Source: Acanthosepion esculentum (Eukaryota; Mollusca; Cephalopoda; Sepiida; Sepiidae). Taken from it: a DNA stretch of 64,000 nt. The stretch lies in assembly GCA_964036315.1 (NCBI GenBank), contig OZ038482.1:15600882-15664881 (forward strand), written 5' to 3'. Numbering within the stretch: position 1 is the first letter of the stretch; each line of letters begins with the position of its first letter. This document shows, piece by piece, positions 33,979-46,533 of the stretch. Under the pieces are notes generated by a model. That model saw nothing but the letters and a program-made list of their open reading frames with translations, did no database searches and was not told the DNA's origin. A program made the translations under genes and the position numbers.

Positions 33979-34520
33979 CTTTTTTTTAAGGCAATTCGGA
34001 AGTGCCAGGAACACGCAGGGGGTTACAGAGGATTGAGAACAAGAGTAAAGAGGCGTGTTTGAAGAAAGTATACAGAGAAGGACGGGGGAAAAGATCAAGG
34101 TATCAGAAGATGTCGATTGACATTACACTTGAAGTAAGCGGAAGGGAGTTCCACAGACGGGAAGTGCGGGAAAAGAAGCTGTTTGAGTAGAAGAGACGGT
34201 TACATTTAACCGTTTTGACAGTCAAAGGGTGGGGCCGAAATGACAGCCTGGTAGCTCGCTTAAATTCATGTAGTCCGGGAACCAGTAGCTCGTCGGAACA
34301 GTTGGCGTGATAATACTTGTAGAAAAGACAGAGAGAGGCAACCATACGTTTGTGTGATAGCGATTGTAGACTAGATGCCAGATCAGGACCTATCATCTTG
34401 CATATTCTTCTTTGGATTTTGTCAAGGACTTCGAGACGTACAGCAGGAGCACCAGACCATATATGACAGCAATATTCCAGGCAAGGACAGATGGTTGATT
34501 TATAGACATCAGGATGCACT
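33979..34520 (-). mobile_element. LINE 3' end, minus strand
   Basis: The frame at 34103-34519 is another C-terminus of the LWNSLP LINE family: YKSTICPCLEYCCHIWSGAP, VLDKIQRRICKMIGPDL, LCLFYKYYHANC, RTSRLWNSLP. A short deletion at the end joins 'LWNSLPLTSS' to the VMSIDIF segment. The 3' UTR runs down to an oligo(T) at 33979-33989, the reversed poly(A). Confidence 0.9.
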
Positions 34521-34930
34521 CAAACATCGTTGTCATGCATATACTCAGCTGTTTTCAAATGCCTTATAACATTCATATGAGATATGTGGAATATCTCTGA
34601 GATATACTCTGTTGTGCGATCTGGATATTTTTAATCAGCATTTTGATCTAATCATCATCAATAACTGCAGACCCACCAGGAAATTATCGGTCTTCTAGAT
34701 CAGACTATCCACTTCTTAATTCTCTCAGATAAGGCACCATATCCACAAACAGCACATATCTGTTTTGCTGTTTGTACATTTTACTCCTTTCCATAAATAA
34801 AAGAATTTCAAATTACGAAAGTGGTTTTCATTTTCTTCCATATTCATTTTTAATATAACATTGAGACTTATCGATCCACCTAAGAAAAATTATAATAAGA
34901 CGCCTTAAAATTTCGTCTTTTAGAATATAT
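34521..34930. other. No recognisable gene
   Basis: AT-rich. The LINE frame does not continue clearly beyond 34520. Confidence 0.5.
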
Positions 34931-34953
34931 TTACACACACACACACACACACA

Positions 34954-34995
<42 letters not shown>

Positions 34996-35020
34996 TATAT
35001 ATATATATATATATATATAG
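34931..35020. repeat. (CA)n(TA)n microsatellite
   Basis: Simple sequence, directly attached to a PLE-terminus-like segment. Confidence 0.95.
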
Positions 35021-35027
35021 TGTATTG

Positions 35028-35275
35028 GGGCAGCAGATCATTATTCAAACATCTATTGTTAAATATAACAGACAACGAATGTCTACGTTTGATCATGAGC
35101 AATTCTAAGCTTCGTATAGAGGCCTTAGTTTTGAGAGAAAGTAAAGACAAAAATATCCAAATATTGGACAGTTTTTGTCTTTATTTTCTCCTGAAACTAA
35201 AGCCATTATATGAAGCTTAGAACAGCTCATGATCAAACATAATAGACATTTGTTGTTTGTTATATTTCACAATAT
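35028..35275. repeat. About 100-bp-arm imperfect inverted repeat of a PLE-like terminus
   Basis: The left arm (about 35056-35157: 'aacagacaacgaatgtctac', 'tttgatcatgagcaattcta') is answered in reverse complement by 35168-35273 ('gaacagctcatgatcaaaca', 'agacatttgttgtttgttat'). The minus strand of the left arm encodes LSVIFNNRC and LLPQYTIY before the TA tract, the terminal PLE peptide seen at 12.8, 25.0 and 52.0 kb. Confidence 0.8.
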
Positions 35276-35279
35276 ATAT

Positions 35280-35584
35280 ATTCATAAATTGGCTTGTTAT
35301 AGTTAAAGAAAGTTTTACAAATAGATGCCAACATGTTAAAGACCATGAAAAATGCAAATTTCAAACAATTTTCTGCACTATATACGACGATATTCCTAAA
35401 CAGAACTATTTTTTATATGAAAATCACAACAATTCTTGAACAAAAGAACAGTAATAGGGGACAGTTACTTAATGAAATAAGCTTTTTAAAATCAATATAC
35501 AAATTAATTAAACCTGAAGTGTGATATTGCCAAGAAGTAAATAATATATAACACAGATATTGAGCGTTTAGTGTAGAGCTGTAA
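35280..35584. other. No recognisable gene
   Basis: AT-rich with short frames only. Confidence 0.5.
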
Positions 35585-36760
35585 CTTACTCTTTTTGAGT
35601 AGGTACACATCTACTTATCATCTCTCAGTTGCGTCTCTTTTTTGAGGCAAAGTGCACTCAGGGGCGACTCCGTGAAAGGACAGAGTCGCAACTGAGAAAA
35701 ATTATACTGAGAGGTGCCCAGCCCTGGGGAACAGCTGCCCGAGGCCGCGCTTTCTCATTGCACTAAAGTGAAGGATCGGTGCACGACAGTTGCGGGGGCT
35801 AGGAGAATTTTTGTTCCTTGCCCGGGTGTACGCGCTCGGGCTCCCCACATTAAACCGACCTTGTGTCGCAACCAGACCTCGTGGGGGGTTGAGTAAATAT
35901 CTACTCTTTTTGAGTAATTACACGTCTACTTATCATCTCTCAGTTGCGTCTATCTTTGGACAGAGTGCGCTCAGGGGCTTCTCTGTCAAAGGAAAGAGGG
36001 GCAACTGGGAAAAATAATACTAAAGAGGTGCCCATCCTAGGGGAACAGCTGCCCGAAGCCGCGCCTTCTCATTGCATCAGAGGCAGGGATCGCACCGATG
36101 CCAACGAAACTTACGGTTGCTGGGAGGGGATTTTTGTTCCTTTCTCGGGCATACGCGCTCGGGTCCCCACCTAAAAATAGACCTTGTGTCACATCTCGTC
36201 CTAGTGGGGGAACAGAGTAAATACCGTGTAGAGCTGTATAAAGTAGAGCTGGGTCTTTTTTAATCTCAGAATTCGTGAGAGAATTGAGCTCCAATTTTTC
36301 ATTTATTCATATAGATACCATAATACAGAGTTTACTTAATTAGCTATTTGTAACACCCTATTTATCCTCTATCAGTTGCATCTCTGTCTTTGGGCAGAGG
36401 GCCCTCAGGGCTAGCTCCGTCAAAGCACAGATTTGCAACTGAGAGTTGTTGGTCCTGGGGAAAATCTGCCCGAGGCCACTCCCTGTCATTGTACTACAGA
36501 GAGAGATCGGTACTCGCACCGATGTCAGCGCAACCGACGGTTGCCGTGAATCGGCAATTTTTTGTTCCTAGCCCGGGTGTACGCGCTCGGGCTCCCCACA
36601 TTAAACCGGCCTTGCGTCACAACGCGACTTTGTGGTGGTGGTGGGGGGGGGGGTCGAGTAAATACCAAATTATGATAAAGTAGAGTTGTGGCTTTTTAAT
36701 TTCAGAATTCGTGGGAGAATTGAGATCCAATTTGCCACTTATTCATATAGATTTCTATAA
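35585..36760. repeat. LTR-like tandem array, three units of about 310 bp
   Basis: Units start near 35621, 35937 and 36377 with a 'ctcagttgcgtct' motif. They share 'ggggaacagctgcccgaggc' and 'gtgtacgcgctcgggctccc' and end near 'taaatac'. The 3' half of each unit (from GCTCGGG-CCCCAC-TTAAA through CCTTGTG and CGTGGGG to TAAATAC) resembles the internal LTR unit of the Ty3 element at 55.5 and 61 kb. Spacers after units 2 and 3 repeat 'cagaattcgtgagagaattg'. There is no coding and no clear TG...CA ends, so it is a diverged solo LTR or satellite derived from such LTRs. Confidence 0.7.
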
Positions 36761-36789
36761 TATAGGTTTCACTTAATTGGCTATTATGT

Positions 36790-37610
36790 ATCTCTAACTA
36801 TTCAAATGGTGAATATATAACTAATTTTAATTTCTATTTTCCCATTTCTACACTATATTAATTTTATCTTATAAATTTTCCCGGTTCTGTCACTCCTGAA
36901 ATAAAAATAATTGTTTCTACGGAAAGTAGGGACCTACGTACATCAAATTGTCTTTAAATTAAGTGTCAGCAACATCGTTGAACTTTTAAAAGGTAAGCTT
37001 AAACCTTAATTCAATACTTCAATGCAGCGATCAATTTTGAATTCTTCTGTAGCTTATTGATGCCTAACGCATCTACTCCTTCCTAGCTATTGTGGTGATG
37101 GCCAAACCAAGAGTCCTCCACAGGAGCTAGCTTAATGCCGTCAGATACGGGGGCTTTTAAGCTGGCTTAAAATTTTAACCTATCTGTAATTTTGAATACA
37201 AAAGGAAAATAAGAGTTACTCCGCTTGAACCATGAAAGTAACGATAATGGCTAGTATAATGTATTAATATATATTTTTAACCTAACATAATCTGGCAACC
37301 TTGAATCTGAGCTCAACGAAAATCGTTCCCTGTGCCTAACTTTTCTAGGGCTTTTGAATGAGCTTCTAAATTTTTGAATGAATCATTGAAATCGGACCAG
37401 TGGGAGCGGAGGAGTTGCATACACACACACGCACAAACACACGCGCATACACTGTAGTTTGTATATAAGATGATACCAATTCCATAGTATTACAGTCAAG
37501 CGTAGATGCTTAAGGACCGAAAGTGTGTAGTGTTGGATAATTGAATTTTGACCACATGATCATTAATTCGCAACGTTTTCCTTTTGCTACATATTCGTTT
37601 TCTTTACTAC
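36790..37610. other. No recognisable gene; short dispersed repeat at 36972-37036
   Basis: Contains the inverted copy of the 9683-9745 repeat. The rest is ordinary AT-rich sequence. Confidence 0.5.
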
Positions 37611-37614
37611 GTCG

Positions 37615-37870
37615 TTAAGACAATAGAGACAAAGATAGAAAGTGACAGAGAAAGCGAGAAAAAAAAGAGAAATGCGAAGCGAGAAAGCGAAGAAGAAAAG
37701 GAAAAGAAAAAGTGGGATAAAAAAGAAAGAAAGTAATGAAAAAGAAAAGAAATAAAGAGATAAGAAATTGGAAAAGAGAAAATGGAAAAAAAGCATAAAG
37801 AGAGAAAAAGAGATATAGAACAAGAAAGAGACAAGAGAAGAGAGACAGAGAAAAATAGATAAAGGAACAA
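37615..37870. repeat. Purine-rich (GA/A) tract
   Basis: About 250 bp that is nearly all A and G on the plus strand, with few pyrimidines. Minus-strand open frames of S/F/L composition arise from this bias and are not genes. Confidence 0.85.
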
Positions 37871-38770
<900 letters not shown>

Positions 38771-39164
38771 AGGAAAGTTTCAACAACCAGTGTTACAAAT
38801 TACTCCTAAAACAATTAGCCGTAAATTCACCGTTTTGTTACAATGAGCTGAAAGAGGTTCAAACAAAGATTTTCTCTTCCCAATCACCAGACACATACTG
38901 TTTATCAGTCAGTTAACTATCCAAATATTCATGAGAAAATTAACATTATAATCAAGCTTCAATAGACTGTTCATTATCTCAACTGTTTATTATTTGCTTT
39001 GCTGAAGAGATGTTTCTTTTCTGACTGCTCAGATATGAAAAGCTTTCTGAATAAGATACTGTACTTTATTTTATTTTATTTTAATGACATGTTCTCTCAC
39101 GATGTATGCTATTATGTTTCTCTACAGATCGCATCTTTTTACTATCTGCGAATTTTCATGTCTC

Positions 39165-39440
39165 CAGCTTTCAGGTTGATTAACAAGTATATTCAAAAGG
39201 AATGGAAACGGTGCTGGGAGGATAAACCATCCAATAAACTCTTCGCAATTCATCCAAAAACTAGGAGAATGGAAGTCGGCTTTCAGAAAATCTCGAAAGG
39301 AGGTAGTAGTACTGGGGCGCTTACGCATTGACCACACGAGAATAACCCACTTGCTAAACAAGGAAGATCGGCCTATGAAACGGCATACATTATTAAACAT
39401 ATATTAACCGAGTGTTCAGACCTTGCTATCGCTCGAAACA
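39165..39440 (+). pseudogene. LINE C-terminal fragment (post-RNase H), copy 1
   Basis: INKYIQKEWKRCWEDKPSNK and LFAIHPKTRRMEVGF match the segment at 39810-39930. Then, after a frame change, a cysteine/histidine-poor 'AYETAYIIKHILTECSDLAI' follows, the usual end of this LINE type. It begins abruptly, so it is 5' truncated. Confidence 0.75.
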
Positions 39441-39639
39441 AAATTGATGGAATATAAATATGTACGAGATCTTCGAAAAAGGACAAAAATGGAGGAGATA
39501 ATATTATTTCTTAAAACAGTGTGCGTTTACCAAAAAAATATAAACCGAATAAAAAATTCAATAAAACCAACTAATCTACAAGATGTAAAAAAAATACATC
39601 AATGAAACCAGACACTATACAAACCCTTTTTGCAAGAAG

Positions 39640-40440
39640 ACGTCAATGAAACCTGATCTCCTACAAAAATAAAGACATCATACTATGTTGGATTCCTAGC
39701 CACATCGGAGTTGAAAGTTAACAATAAAGCGGATCTGGCAGTCAAATCAGCTTTAGATATGGATGTTGACACAAGGACCAAAATCCCATACACCGAGTTT
39801 AAGGAGGTTATTAATAAGTATATTCAAAAGGAATGGAAACGGTGCTGGGAGGATAAACCATACAATAAACTCTTCGCAATTCAGTCCAAATTAGGAGAAT
39901 GGAAGTCGGCTTTCAGAAAATCTCGAAAGGAGGTAGTAGTACTGTGCCGCTTACGCATTGCCGAGAATAACCCATTCGTACTTGCTAAGTAAGGAAGATC
40001 AATTAAGTATGTCAAGCATGTAAAACGACATACACTATTAAACACATATTAACCGAATGTTCAGACATTGCTCTCTCAAAACAAAAATGCTATAATATAA
40101 ACAACATGTACGAGCGCTTCGAATAAGAAAAAATGGCGGACGTAATATTATTTCTTAAAACAGTGGGCCTTTACCAAAAAATATAAATCAAATGAGAATG
40201 TCAAAAAAATCAATTCTCTACAAACTGTATATCTGAAAAGAGTACATCAATGTAACCAGACTCTCGCAAAAACCCTCTTTACAAAAATACGTCAATCAAA
40301 CCTGATCAACAAATTGACATATTACAAAGAATATATATTCTATTCATACGAATCTATTCTAAAAATCTTATCGGCTCTAAGTAATCTATTGCTGTTGATA
40401 AGCCGTAAAACAAAATAAACCCTAAACCCATTATTAGTGT
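39640..40440 (+). pseudogene. LINE 3' end: RNase H end, C-terminus and 3' tail, copy 2
   Basis: 'WIPSHIGVE-like' text (about 39685-39715, frame-shifted) is followed by VNNKADLAVKSALDMDVDTR and YTEFKEVINKYIQKEWKRCW, then the 'HILTECSDIAL' end at about 40045. The N-KADLA-KSAL stretch is the last RNase H motif of LINEs carrying an RNase H domain. The 3' tail at 40317-40432 is homologous to the 111-bp unit arrayed at 3976-4605, including 'cattcatacgaat' and 'cgtaaaacaaaataaa'. Confidence 0.75.
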
Positions 40441-41240
40441 GACGTAACGTAAGAACGGAAGCAATCTATGTTATGTTAGGCATTCAGTTATTACTAGTCT
40501 ATACATATAATGCATGTCATATATTAAAAATATATTAAATATGTATTTGGAATATTGTCTGCGTATTTAGCATGTGGTGTTGTCGGACACGGTAAACAAA
40601 ATTGGATAATTGAGCTTGAAATCCACTGGAAATTGTTTATGTTAACTTCAAGTTAATGTGTTTGGGAAAGGTCGGAACCGGCTTCTCTTTGTATTTTAAT
40701 TCCTCTGTAGCTAAATTTCTTGACTAAAAGATTTGTTTTTCATAAAGGATGATGAATGTGGCATAACACATCGGCTGAGGCAATTGAAGCTACTCTCGAA
40801 TAATTACTATTCTGCTTGGCTCTTTTAATGGTATCAAAGCTGTTACATCCATTATCAGCCTTGTTACGCCACAATCAATATATTATACGGTTTTTAAGTT
40901 TGGTATTTTAATATTCATATTGAAATTGATGCGAACATCTTTGGCATTCGAGACTTACGCATTCCTGTAGATTTGTGTTCAATTTGTTTACGTAACCTAC
41001 TCAACCCGTTTTGAAAGACAAACGCAGTCACAAGTATTAATGATAATAAAAGATTTTCGCTAAACATAAAAGATTCTTCGTCAAAACGAAATTAAATGTA
41101 AGCTATTTACATTTCCTAATTGGTTGCCCTTTCGTTCACATTAAATTAAATGTAAATTTATTTACTTTGTAAGAGAAATTAATCCGAAAAGTCAGGATAA
41201 AAGAGAAATTATCTTAAAAAAATTTTGATCATCTTCCATT
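40440..41240. other. No recognisable gene
   Basis: AT-rich sequence with no recognised feature. Confidence 0.5.
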
Positions 41241-41300
41241 AAAACAATGCAAAAATTGTTTAATTTATATTTTAAATTATTGAAAATATTTGACACGGGT

Positions 41301-41303
41301 CTC

Positions 41304-41374
<71 letters not shown>

Positions 41375-41392
41375 ATCTCTCTATCCATATAC

Positions 41393-41440
<48 letters not shown>

Positions 41441-41450
41441 TTGAGTGTGT
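41301..41450. repeat. (CT)n(TA)n(TG)n microsatellite
   Basis: CT to about 41366, TA 41386-41430, then a short TG tract. Confidence 0.95.
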
Positions 41451-41474
41451 GTATCGCTCTTCTCATATACATAT

Positions 41475-41965
41475 AAACTGAAGTGCCAAAAATTAGAGAC
41501 ACCATTACTCTTCATATATTTGCTCTCTCCAGCCATATATTGAAATAAAGACAGTCTGAATGCATATAAATAAAAAAGTAGTGGAGCTGTGGTAGCCATT
41601 AAACTCAAACAGGATGATGAAATATGGAGTATTGTCTGACGTCTGATTTTTTAGCAGGCAAAAGAAAAGAAATATCTGAATGCCGGACAGGAACCTGTGT
41701 GCCATATTCACCAGTGGTAAGGGCTTGTTCCAACAATTTAACACAACCCACCTATCATGTGCGCGTGGCAACCAAACAATCATTTAACTTTCAGTTAGGT
41801 CATTGACGGTCGCAGGATTTAAACCCCATCGAGCATGTGTGCATTATATTACAGACCTTACTAAATGCCGTCAGACCTCACTAAATATCCAAAATGCAGA
41901 CCATTTGCGAACTACCTTAGAATATGACTAAGATATATTCATATAACGAACCGGACACTTTGTAG
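41475..41965 (+). pseudogene. Tc1-type transposon remnant
   Basis: Begins with a Tc1-like end, 'agtgccaaaaattagagaca'. Near the right (41800-41850) it encodes RSQDLNPIEHVCIILQ, the 'SPDLNPIEHVWD' motif with the third catalytic acidic residue region of Tc1 transposases. Most of the gene is missing between them. A clear right terminal repeat is not visible before (TA)n at 41982. Confidence 0.7.
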
Positions 41966-41979
41966 ATTCCATATCATGT

Positions 41980-41981
<2 letters not shown>

Positions 41982-42040
<59 letters not shown>
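41982..42040. repeat. (TA)n microsatellite
   Basis: Simple sequence. Confidence 0.95.
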
Positions 42041-42046
<6 letters not shown>

Positions 42047-42354
42047 TATTCATCACCGGTAGCACAACGGTAGTTTCATGCACAACGCAGCATTCAGGTA
42101 CTGGCTAGAGACTGGCCGTTACATATTTTCAATAATGGCGCACCACATGTACGGGAATTACTGCTTTAAAAATAATTGTACTTAAAATAGACGGAATCGG
42201 AATTTAATATTTATATTTAAAATAAACGTGGATTAAAAGTTTTAATTTATATTTAACATAATCGGGGATTAATGGTATTTAAAAAAATATACGTATTGAA
42301 ATAAACGGACATAAAACTATAAAGAAAAAAGTGGAGGAAAGATAGTCCTTGTAT

Positions 42355-42615
42355 TTTTTATAATTTTTATTTAGTTGACATGTGGAAGCAGAAAACATTT
42401 TTGATTTAGTTGACATGTGGCAACACAAAAATATTTTTATTGAGTTCACATGTGGCAGCACAAAAATACTTTTTATTGAGTTGACATGTGGCAACACAAA
42501 AATATTTTTTTATTTAGCTGACATGTAGCAGCACAAAACTATTTTTTATTTAGTTGACATGTGGCAGCACAAAAATATTTTTATTTCATTGACATGTGGC
42601 AGCACAGTAAAATTT
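42355..42615. repeat. About 40-bp minisatellite, six to seven units
   Basis: Units 'gttgacatgtggcagcacaa' plus 'aatatttttattta' repeat head to tail with moderate divergence (caacac/cagcac alternation). Confidence 0.9.
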
Positions 42616-43059
42616 TGAAAAAACCCACAAATGTTCGATTGCTATTGCAATCATATCAGTGCTTCAATAATGACGTTTTTTGAGGTGGGGGTTAATGGGC
42701 TGGATTTTGCAGTTTTACTCGAATAAGGATCTCTTCATGTCTCCCTGTCAACAACTTCAATAGCACACTGGTTGATGCTACAGGAGATGAGGTTTGATTT
42801 TAGTGTCTTTTCCAAAGCGAACTCCCGTTTTGCCGGACAAAAGATAGTTCGACGAACTGAAGTCTATTTACATTATTCGGACTATTGTCCTCATCTTTGT
42901 CGCCATGTTTATTACAACGTTTCGGCCCTTCACTATCTGCCTATATTTCTGAGATGAGGCATTATGTAAACTATATACATTATTCGAACTATTGTCCTCA
43001 TCTTTGTCGCTATATTTATTACAACGTTCCGGCCTTTCAGTATATCTGGTAATAATTTT
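42616..43059. other. No gene; a short duplicated block at 42868-43038
   Basis: 'tattgtcctcatctttgtcg' and 'ttattacaacgttncggcc' occur twice (42880s and 42985s). On the minus strand both contain GGCCGAAACG/GGCCGGAACG-TTGTAATAA, similar to the text after the hammerhead-like motif at 8321-8345. Confidence 0.6.
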
Positions 43060-43370
43060 TTAAAGTATTTCTGGTATTAAAACCTATTTTTACACATTCA
43101 TAGTGTTTTTACCCCAGTTTCGGGGTTAACAATTTGCCCATAGCTGGGACTCTAACAGGTGCTACCACCCCGGGTCAGGGTGGACCTGGGAACATCAGCA
43201 ATTAAGAGGTGGTTCCACGCTCCTCAAAACCTCCTGGTCAGAGGCCTTGCTGCTTGACATAGTTCATCATCATACCCAGGACGGCACAAGGGATAGGGGG
43301 AAGGGGAGAGCCATGATCTCCTACGTCCTGAAAGGACACGGCACGTAAAAAGAAAGAAGACCCAGATTAA
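43060..43370 (-). repeat. Dispersed repeat R1, copy 3
   Basis: Reverse complement of 3421-3690, including 'gctaccaccccgggtcaggg' and 'aatttgcccatagctgggac', with an extension to about 43370. Confidence 0.8.
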
Positions 43371-44758
43371 AGTCAAAATTTCTAAAGCTGCCAGAAGAAA
43401 GACAATCTCTGTCGCATCATCGTCTTCCTAGACTGTATTGATTTCCTTATTAACGCCTTGTTGTATACTAAACCCAGCTTAGTAAATATGGACTCCATTT
43501 TTTATTTTTTTTTACTCCATCTGATCACCCCGCCACAAAATTCAATTCCAGCTTCTGATTTACTGTTACTTTCTTTGTCATTTCAATCTCTGTTTTATTT
43601 CTTAGATATTCTATTATTTATCATTTTCTTCTCATCCTTTTCTCTCTCTATTATCCGCTTCTTTTCTCTTTATTCTTCGCTTTCATCATCTTCATACTAT
43701 CTTCTGCTCTCATCATCTAGTTTTATATCTTTATATTATTTCTCTTTGAATTCAGTGGCATCAATTTTAGTTTTCGTTCTTGCCCTCTTCCCCAAACCCT
43801 CTGGACGCGTTTTCGGCCATTTTAATTAATTCCGGTGTTACCGAAAAATTTATTGTTAACGCTCAGTATCGCCCAATTGCCACCATCTTCAATAAATAGA
43901 CAGATGGGTGGGACTTTTTGTAAACTAAGCAAAGGTTTTCTGATCGGTTACGGCTTCTCTCCCTATTTTACGGTAAATTCAATTTAATTTTAACGTTACA
44001 CAACCAACCAATTTAGGATTTATTTTGCTTGATTTAATGAACGCTCCCTCGACCTATTCTTTCTGCATTCATACCGTTCTTGAGATATTTAACTCCCTTG
44101 ATGGCGGGGTTGGGCAATTTGAGTTCTTTCTGTGATTTACAATCTGGAAATGGCTGTGACCAGCTTGGCGTTTATCCAAGGTCATTTTCATAAATGCCGC
44201 ATCGTGTAGCATTAAAATTGTTCGGCGAAAATTGAATAGGAGACAAAATAAATAATAAGAAAGAAAAGAAAAAATAAATTACTTGAAGCCAAGGAAGAAA
44301 TATTTGTAATCTTAAATTTTATGATAAAACACAATTGGCTTCAGCATTTATTTGTAACTACTGCGGCACTTGAAATCAAACATAACTTTTTTAATCCATA
44401 AAAAAAAATGAAAACGAAATAATAATATAGAGACATATTGCTTATAATCTGAATAGTTATAACACCTAAAATGTCTAAATTCACTGGTTTGGTCATGTAA
44501 ATTGTTAAGTTCTCTATGAAAAGGCCGCCATCTTAATTTTCTAGATACTCCACATAGTAACCGCAAAGAAATTCTGATAAATAACAGGTAGTAAAAGTTA
44601 AGACTATTACAAATAAATTATTAAATATTTGCAATACGACTGTTCAAGACATTTTCAAATACATCAAACACGAAGTTCATGCTTTTTGGATCTCCAGGTA
44701 AGTACAGCCATCATCTAAAATTCCGCATGCTTATCGTGTCTTGTAAATGTTTACAGGT
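43371..44758. other. No recognisable gene; pyrimidine-rich part at 43490-43760
   Basis: The S/F/L-rich open frame at 43458-43829 comes from a T/C-rich stretch and has no recognised domain. The rest is ordinary. Confidence 0.55.
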
Positions 44759-44766
44759 GCCATAGA
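44759..44766. other. hAT target site duplication GCCATAGA (left)
   Basis: The same 8 bp occurs at 46526-46533 directly after the element. Eight-base duplications are the hAT hallmark. Confidence 0.8.
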
Positions 44767-45030
44767 CGAGTGCTACTTAAAGTGTAGGTCCGCGGACCGG
44801 TGCCTGTACGCGGCCAGTGTCCAAGACAAGATAAGGAATCATTTGTAAAGATTAAGGTTATATCATTTTTATTTTTCTGTTAATAAACTGCTTATTTTTT
44901 TATTGCTTTTTATATGTTTTGATATTGAATTCTTTTTTTGCAAAATAAATGGAAGATAAAAAAATAGTCAACTTTTATTATATTCATTATATATATATAT
45001 ATATGTCGTTTCCTGTATAAATTAATATTA

Positions 45031-45109
45031 TTAGGTTGGTGCAAAAATAATGTCGTTTTTGACGTTCAACTTCATGTGAGAAAACGACATTATTTTTGCA
45101 CCAACCTAA
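45031..45109. mobile_element. Mariner MITE: perfect 29-bp inverted repeats, MADE1-like
   Basis: TTAGGTTGGTGCAAAAATAA and the next 9 bases (45031-45059) are the exact reverse complement of 45081-45109, with a 21-bp centre. TA flanks both sides (45029-45030 and 45110-45111), the mariner target. The end sequence is the one known from mariner elements and from the human MADE1 MITE. At 79 bp with perfect arms, its transcript would fold into a long hairpin. Confidence 0.92.
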
Positions 45110-45140
45110 TACCACGAAATATTACTGGAACGTGACACAT

Positions 45141-46525
45141 TGAGAAAAAAAATGGCAGTCCGCAATATCAGATAGTTTGAGAAGCACTGGCCTAAAGAAG
45201 CATCGTATTAAAAAGAAAATTTAATTTTAAAAGAACTATTAATAATGAGCCTCACACGAATGATTTAAAATCCCGTATCCAATGAAACAATTTTGTTGTC
45301 AAAAAGGTACTAGGATTCTTAGTAAATTTTTTTCGTAAGAATTTAGTGAAACATAATAATTTTTGGAAGAATGCTCTTTGATTGGATGCAATGAAAATTG
45401 GCGTCTTTGGTTATAACACAATAGAAAGAATCTGACATGTCCTCGGTGCCTAAGAGAAAACAGTTTCTACCGAGTGGTTTGTGAAGAAAATGGATTGATG
45501 TTATTTATTGTATGTCAGGATCGGATCCTTTTTCTTCATAGCTAGAATGTTTGCAACGTTTTTTTAGATCAGTTTTACAAAAATATTGTTTGGTTCCCAA
45601 ACTGGCAAGATAATATTTTTGGAGTGAAGATTTAATTTTGAGGCAGGAGTGAGTTTGTCGACCCAAAGAAAGCCACTCTTTCGATTATCCGGCAGAGCTC
45701 TTTTACATCAGGTGGAATACACAAACAAGAAACGAGTCACTTTTAAAATGTACAAAGAAATTTCATCAGGCGTTTGACCATGTTAGCTACTGAGCCTCAT
45801 TTAAATAATTCTGTACCTACGCTTGTAATTTTTTTGTTTAGTTTTAGCTCGAGGAAGAGTGAGAGTGAGACGACGCAAGCACGTCCGACCTTCCAATTAG
45901 TGGCACTCACTACTAGATTGACCTGTGTGTATAACTGTACCATATTTCATATTGGCAGTCGGCTATATCAGATAGTTTGAGAAGCACTGGCCTAAAGAAG
46001 CATCGTATTAAAAAGAAAATTTAATTTTAAAAGAACTATTAATAATGAGCCTCACACGAATGATTTAAAATCCCGTATCCAATGAAACAATTTTGTTGTC
46101 AAAAAGGTAGTAGGATTTTGAGAAAAAAAAATGACAGTCGGCGATATCAGATAGTTTGAGAAGCACTGGCCTAAAGAAGCATCGTATTAAAAAGAAAATT
46201 TAATTTTAAAAGAACTATTAATAAGGAGCCTCACACGAATGATTTAAAATCCCGTATCCAATGAAACAATTTTGTTGTCAAAAAGGTAGTAGGATTTTGA
46301 GAAAAAAAAATGACAGTCGGCGATATCAGATAGTTTGAGAAGCACTGGCCTAAAGAAGCATCGTATTAAAAAGAAAATTTAATTTTAAAAGAACTATTAA
46401 TAATGAGCCTCACACGAATGATTTAAAATCCCGTATCCAATGAAACAATTTTGTTGTCAAAAAGGTAGTAGGATTTTGAGAAAAAAAAATGACAGTCGGC
46501 GATATCAGATAGTTTGAGAAGCACT
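45141..46525. repeat. 179-bp tandem units containing the hAT right end
   Basis: 'atatcagatagtttgagaag' occurs at 45164, 45965, 46144, 46323 and 46502. The last four are exactly 179 bp apart. The first copy is separated from the others by about 640 bp of unique sequence (45320-45950). Units are nearly identical. Confidence 0.92.
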
Positions 46526-46533
46526 GCCATAGA

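Larger units (their letters stand above)
44767..46525. mobile_element. Non-autonomous hAT-like element with repeated right end
   Basis: The left end reads 'cgagtgctacttaaagtgta' then 'ggtccgcggaccgg'. The right end, in reverse complement, reads 'agtgcttctcaaactatctg'. Short similar TIRs (AGTGCT-CT-AAA) plus an exact 8-bp duplication fit hAT. There is no recognisable transposase. The right part contains tandem 179-bp units, each carrying the right-end sequence, and a perfect mariner MITE is nested at 45031-45109. Confidence 0.75.

Noticed and set aside
43458..43829. 123-residue plus-strand frame with apparent membrane segments
   Set aside because: Pyrimidine-rich DNA gives S/F/L/Y composition. 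No signal or domain is convincing.
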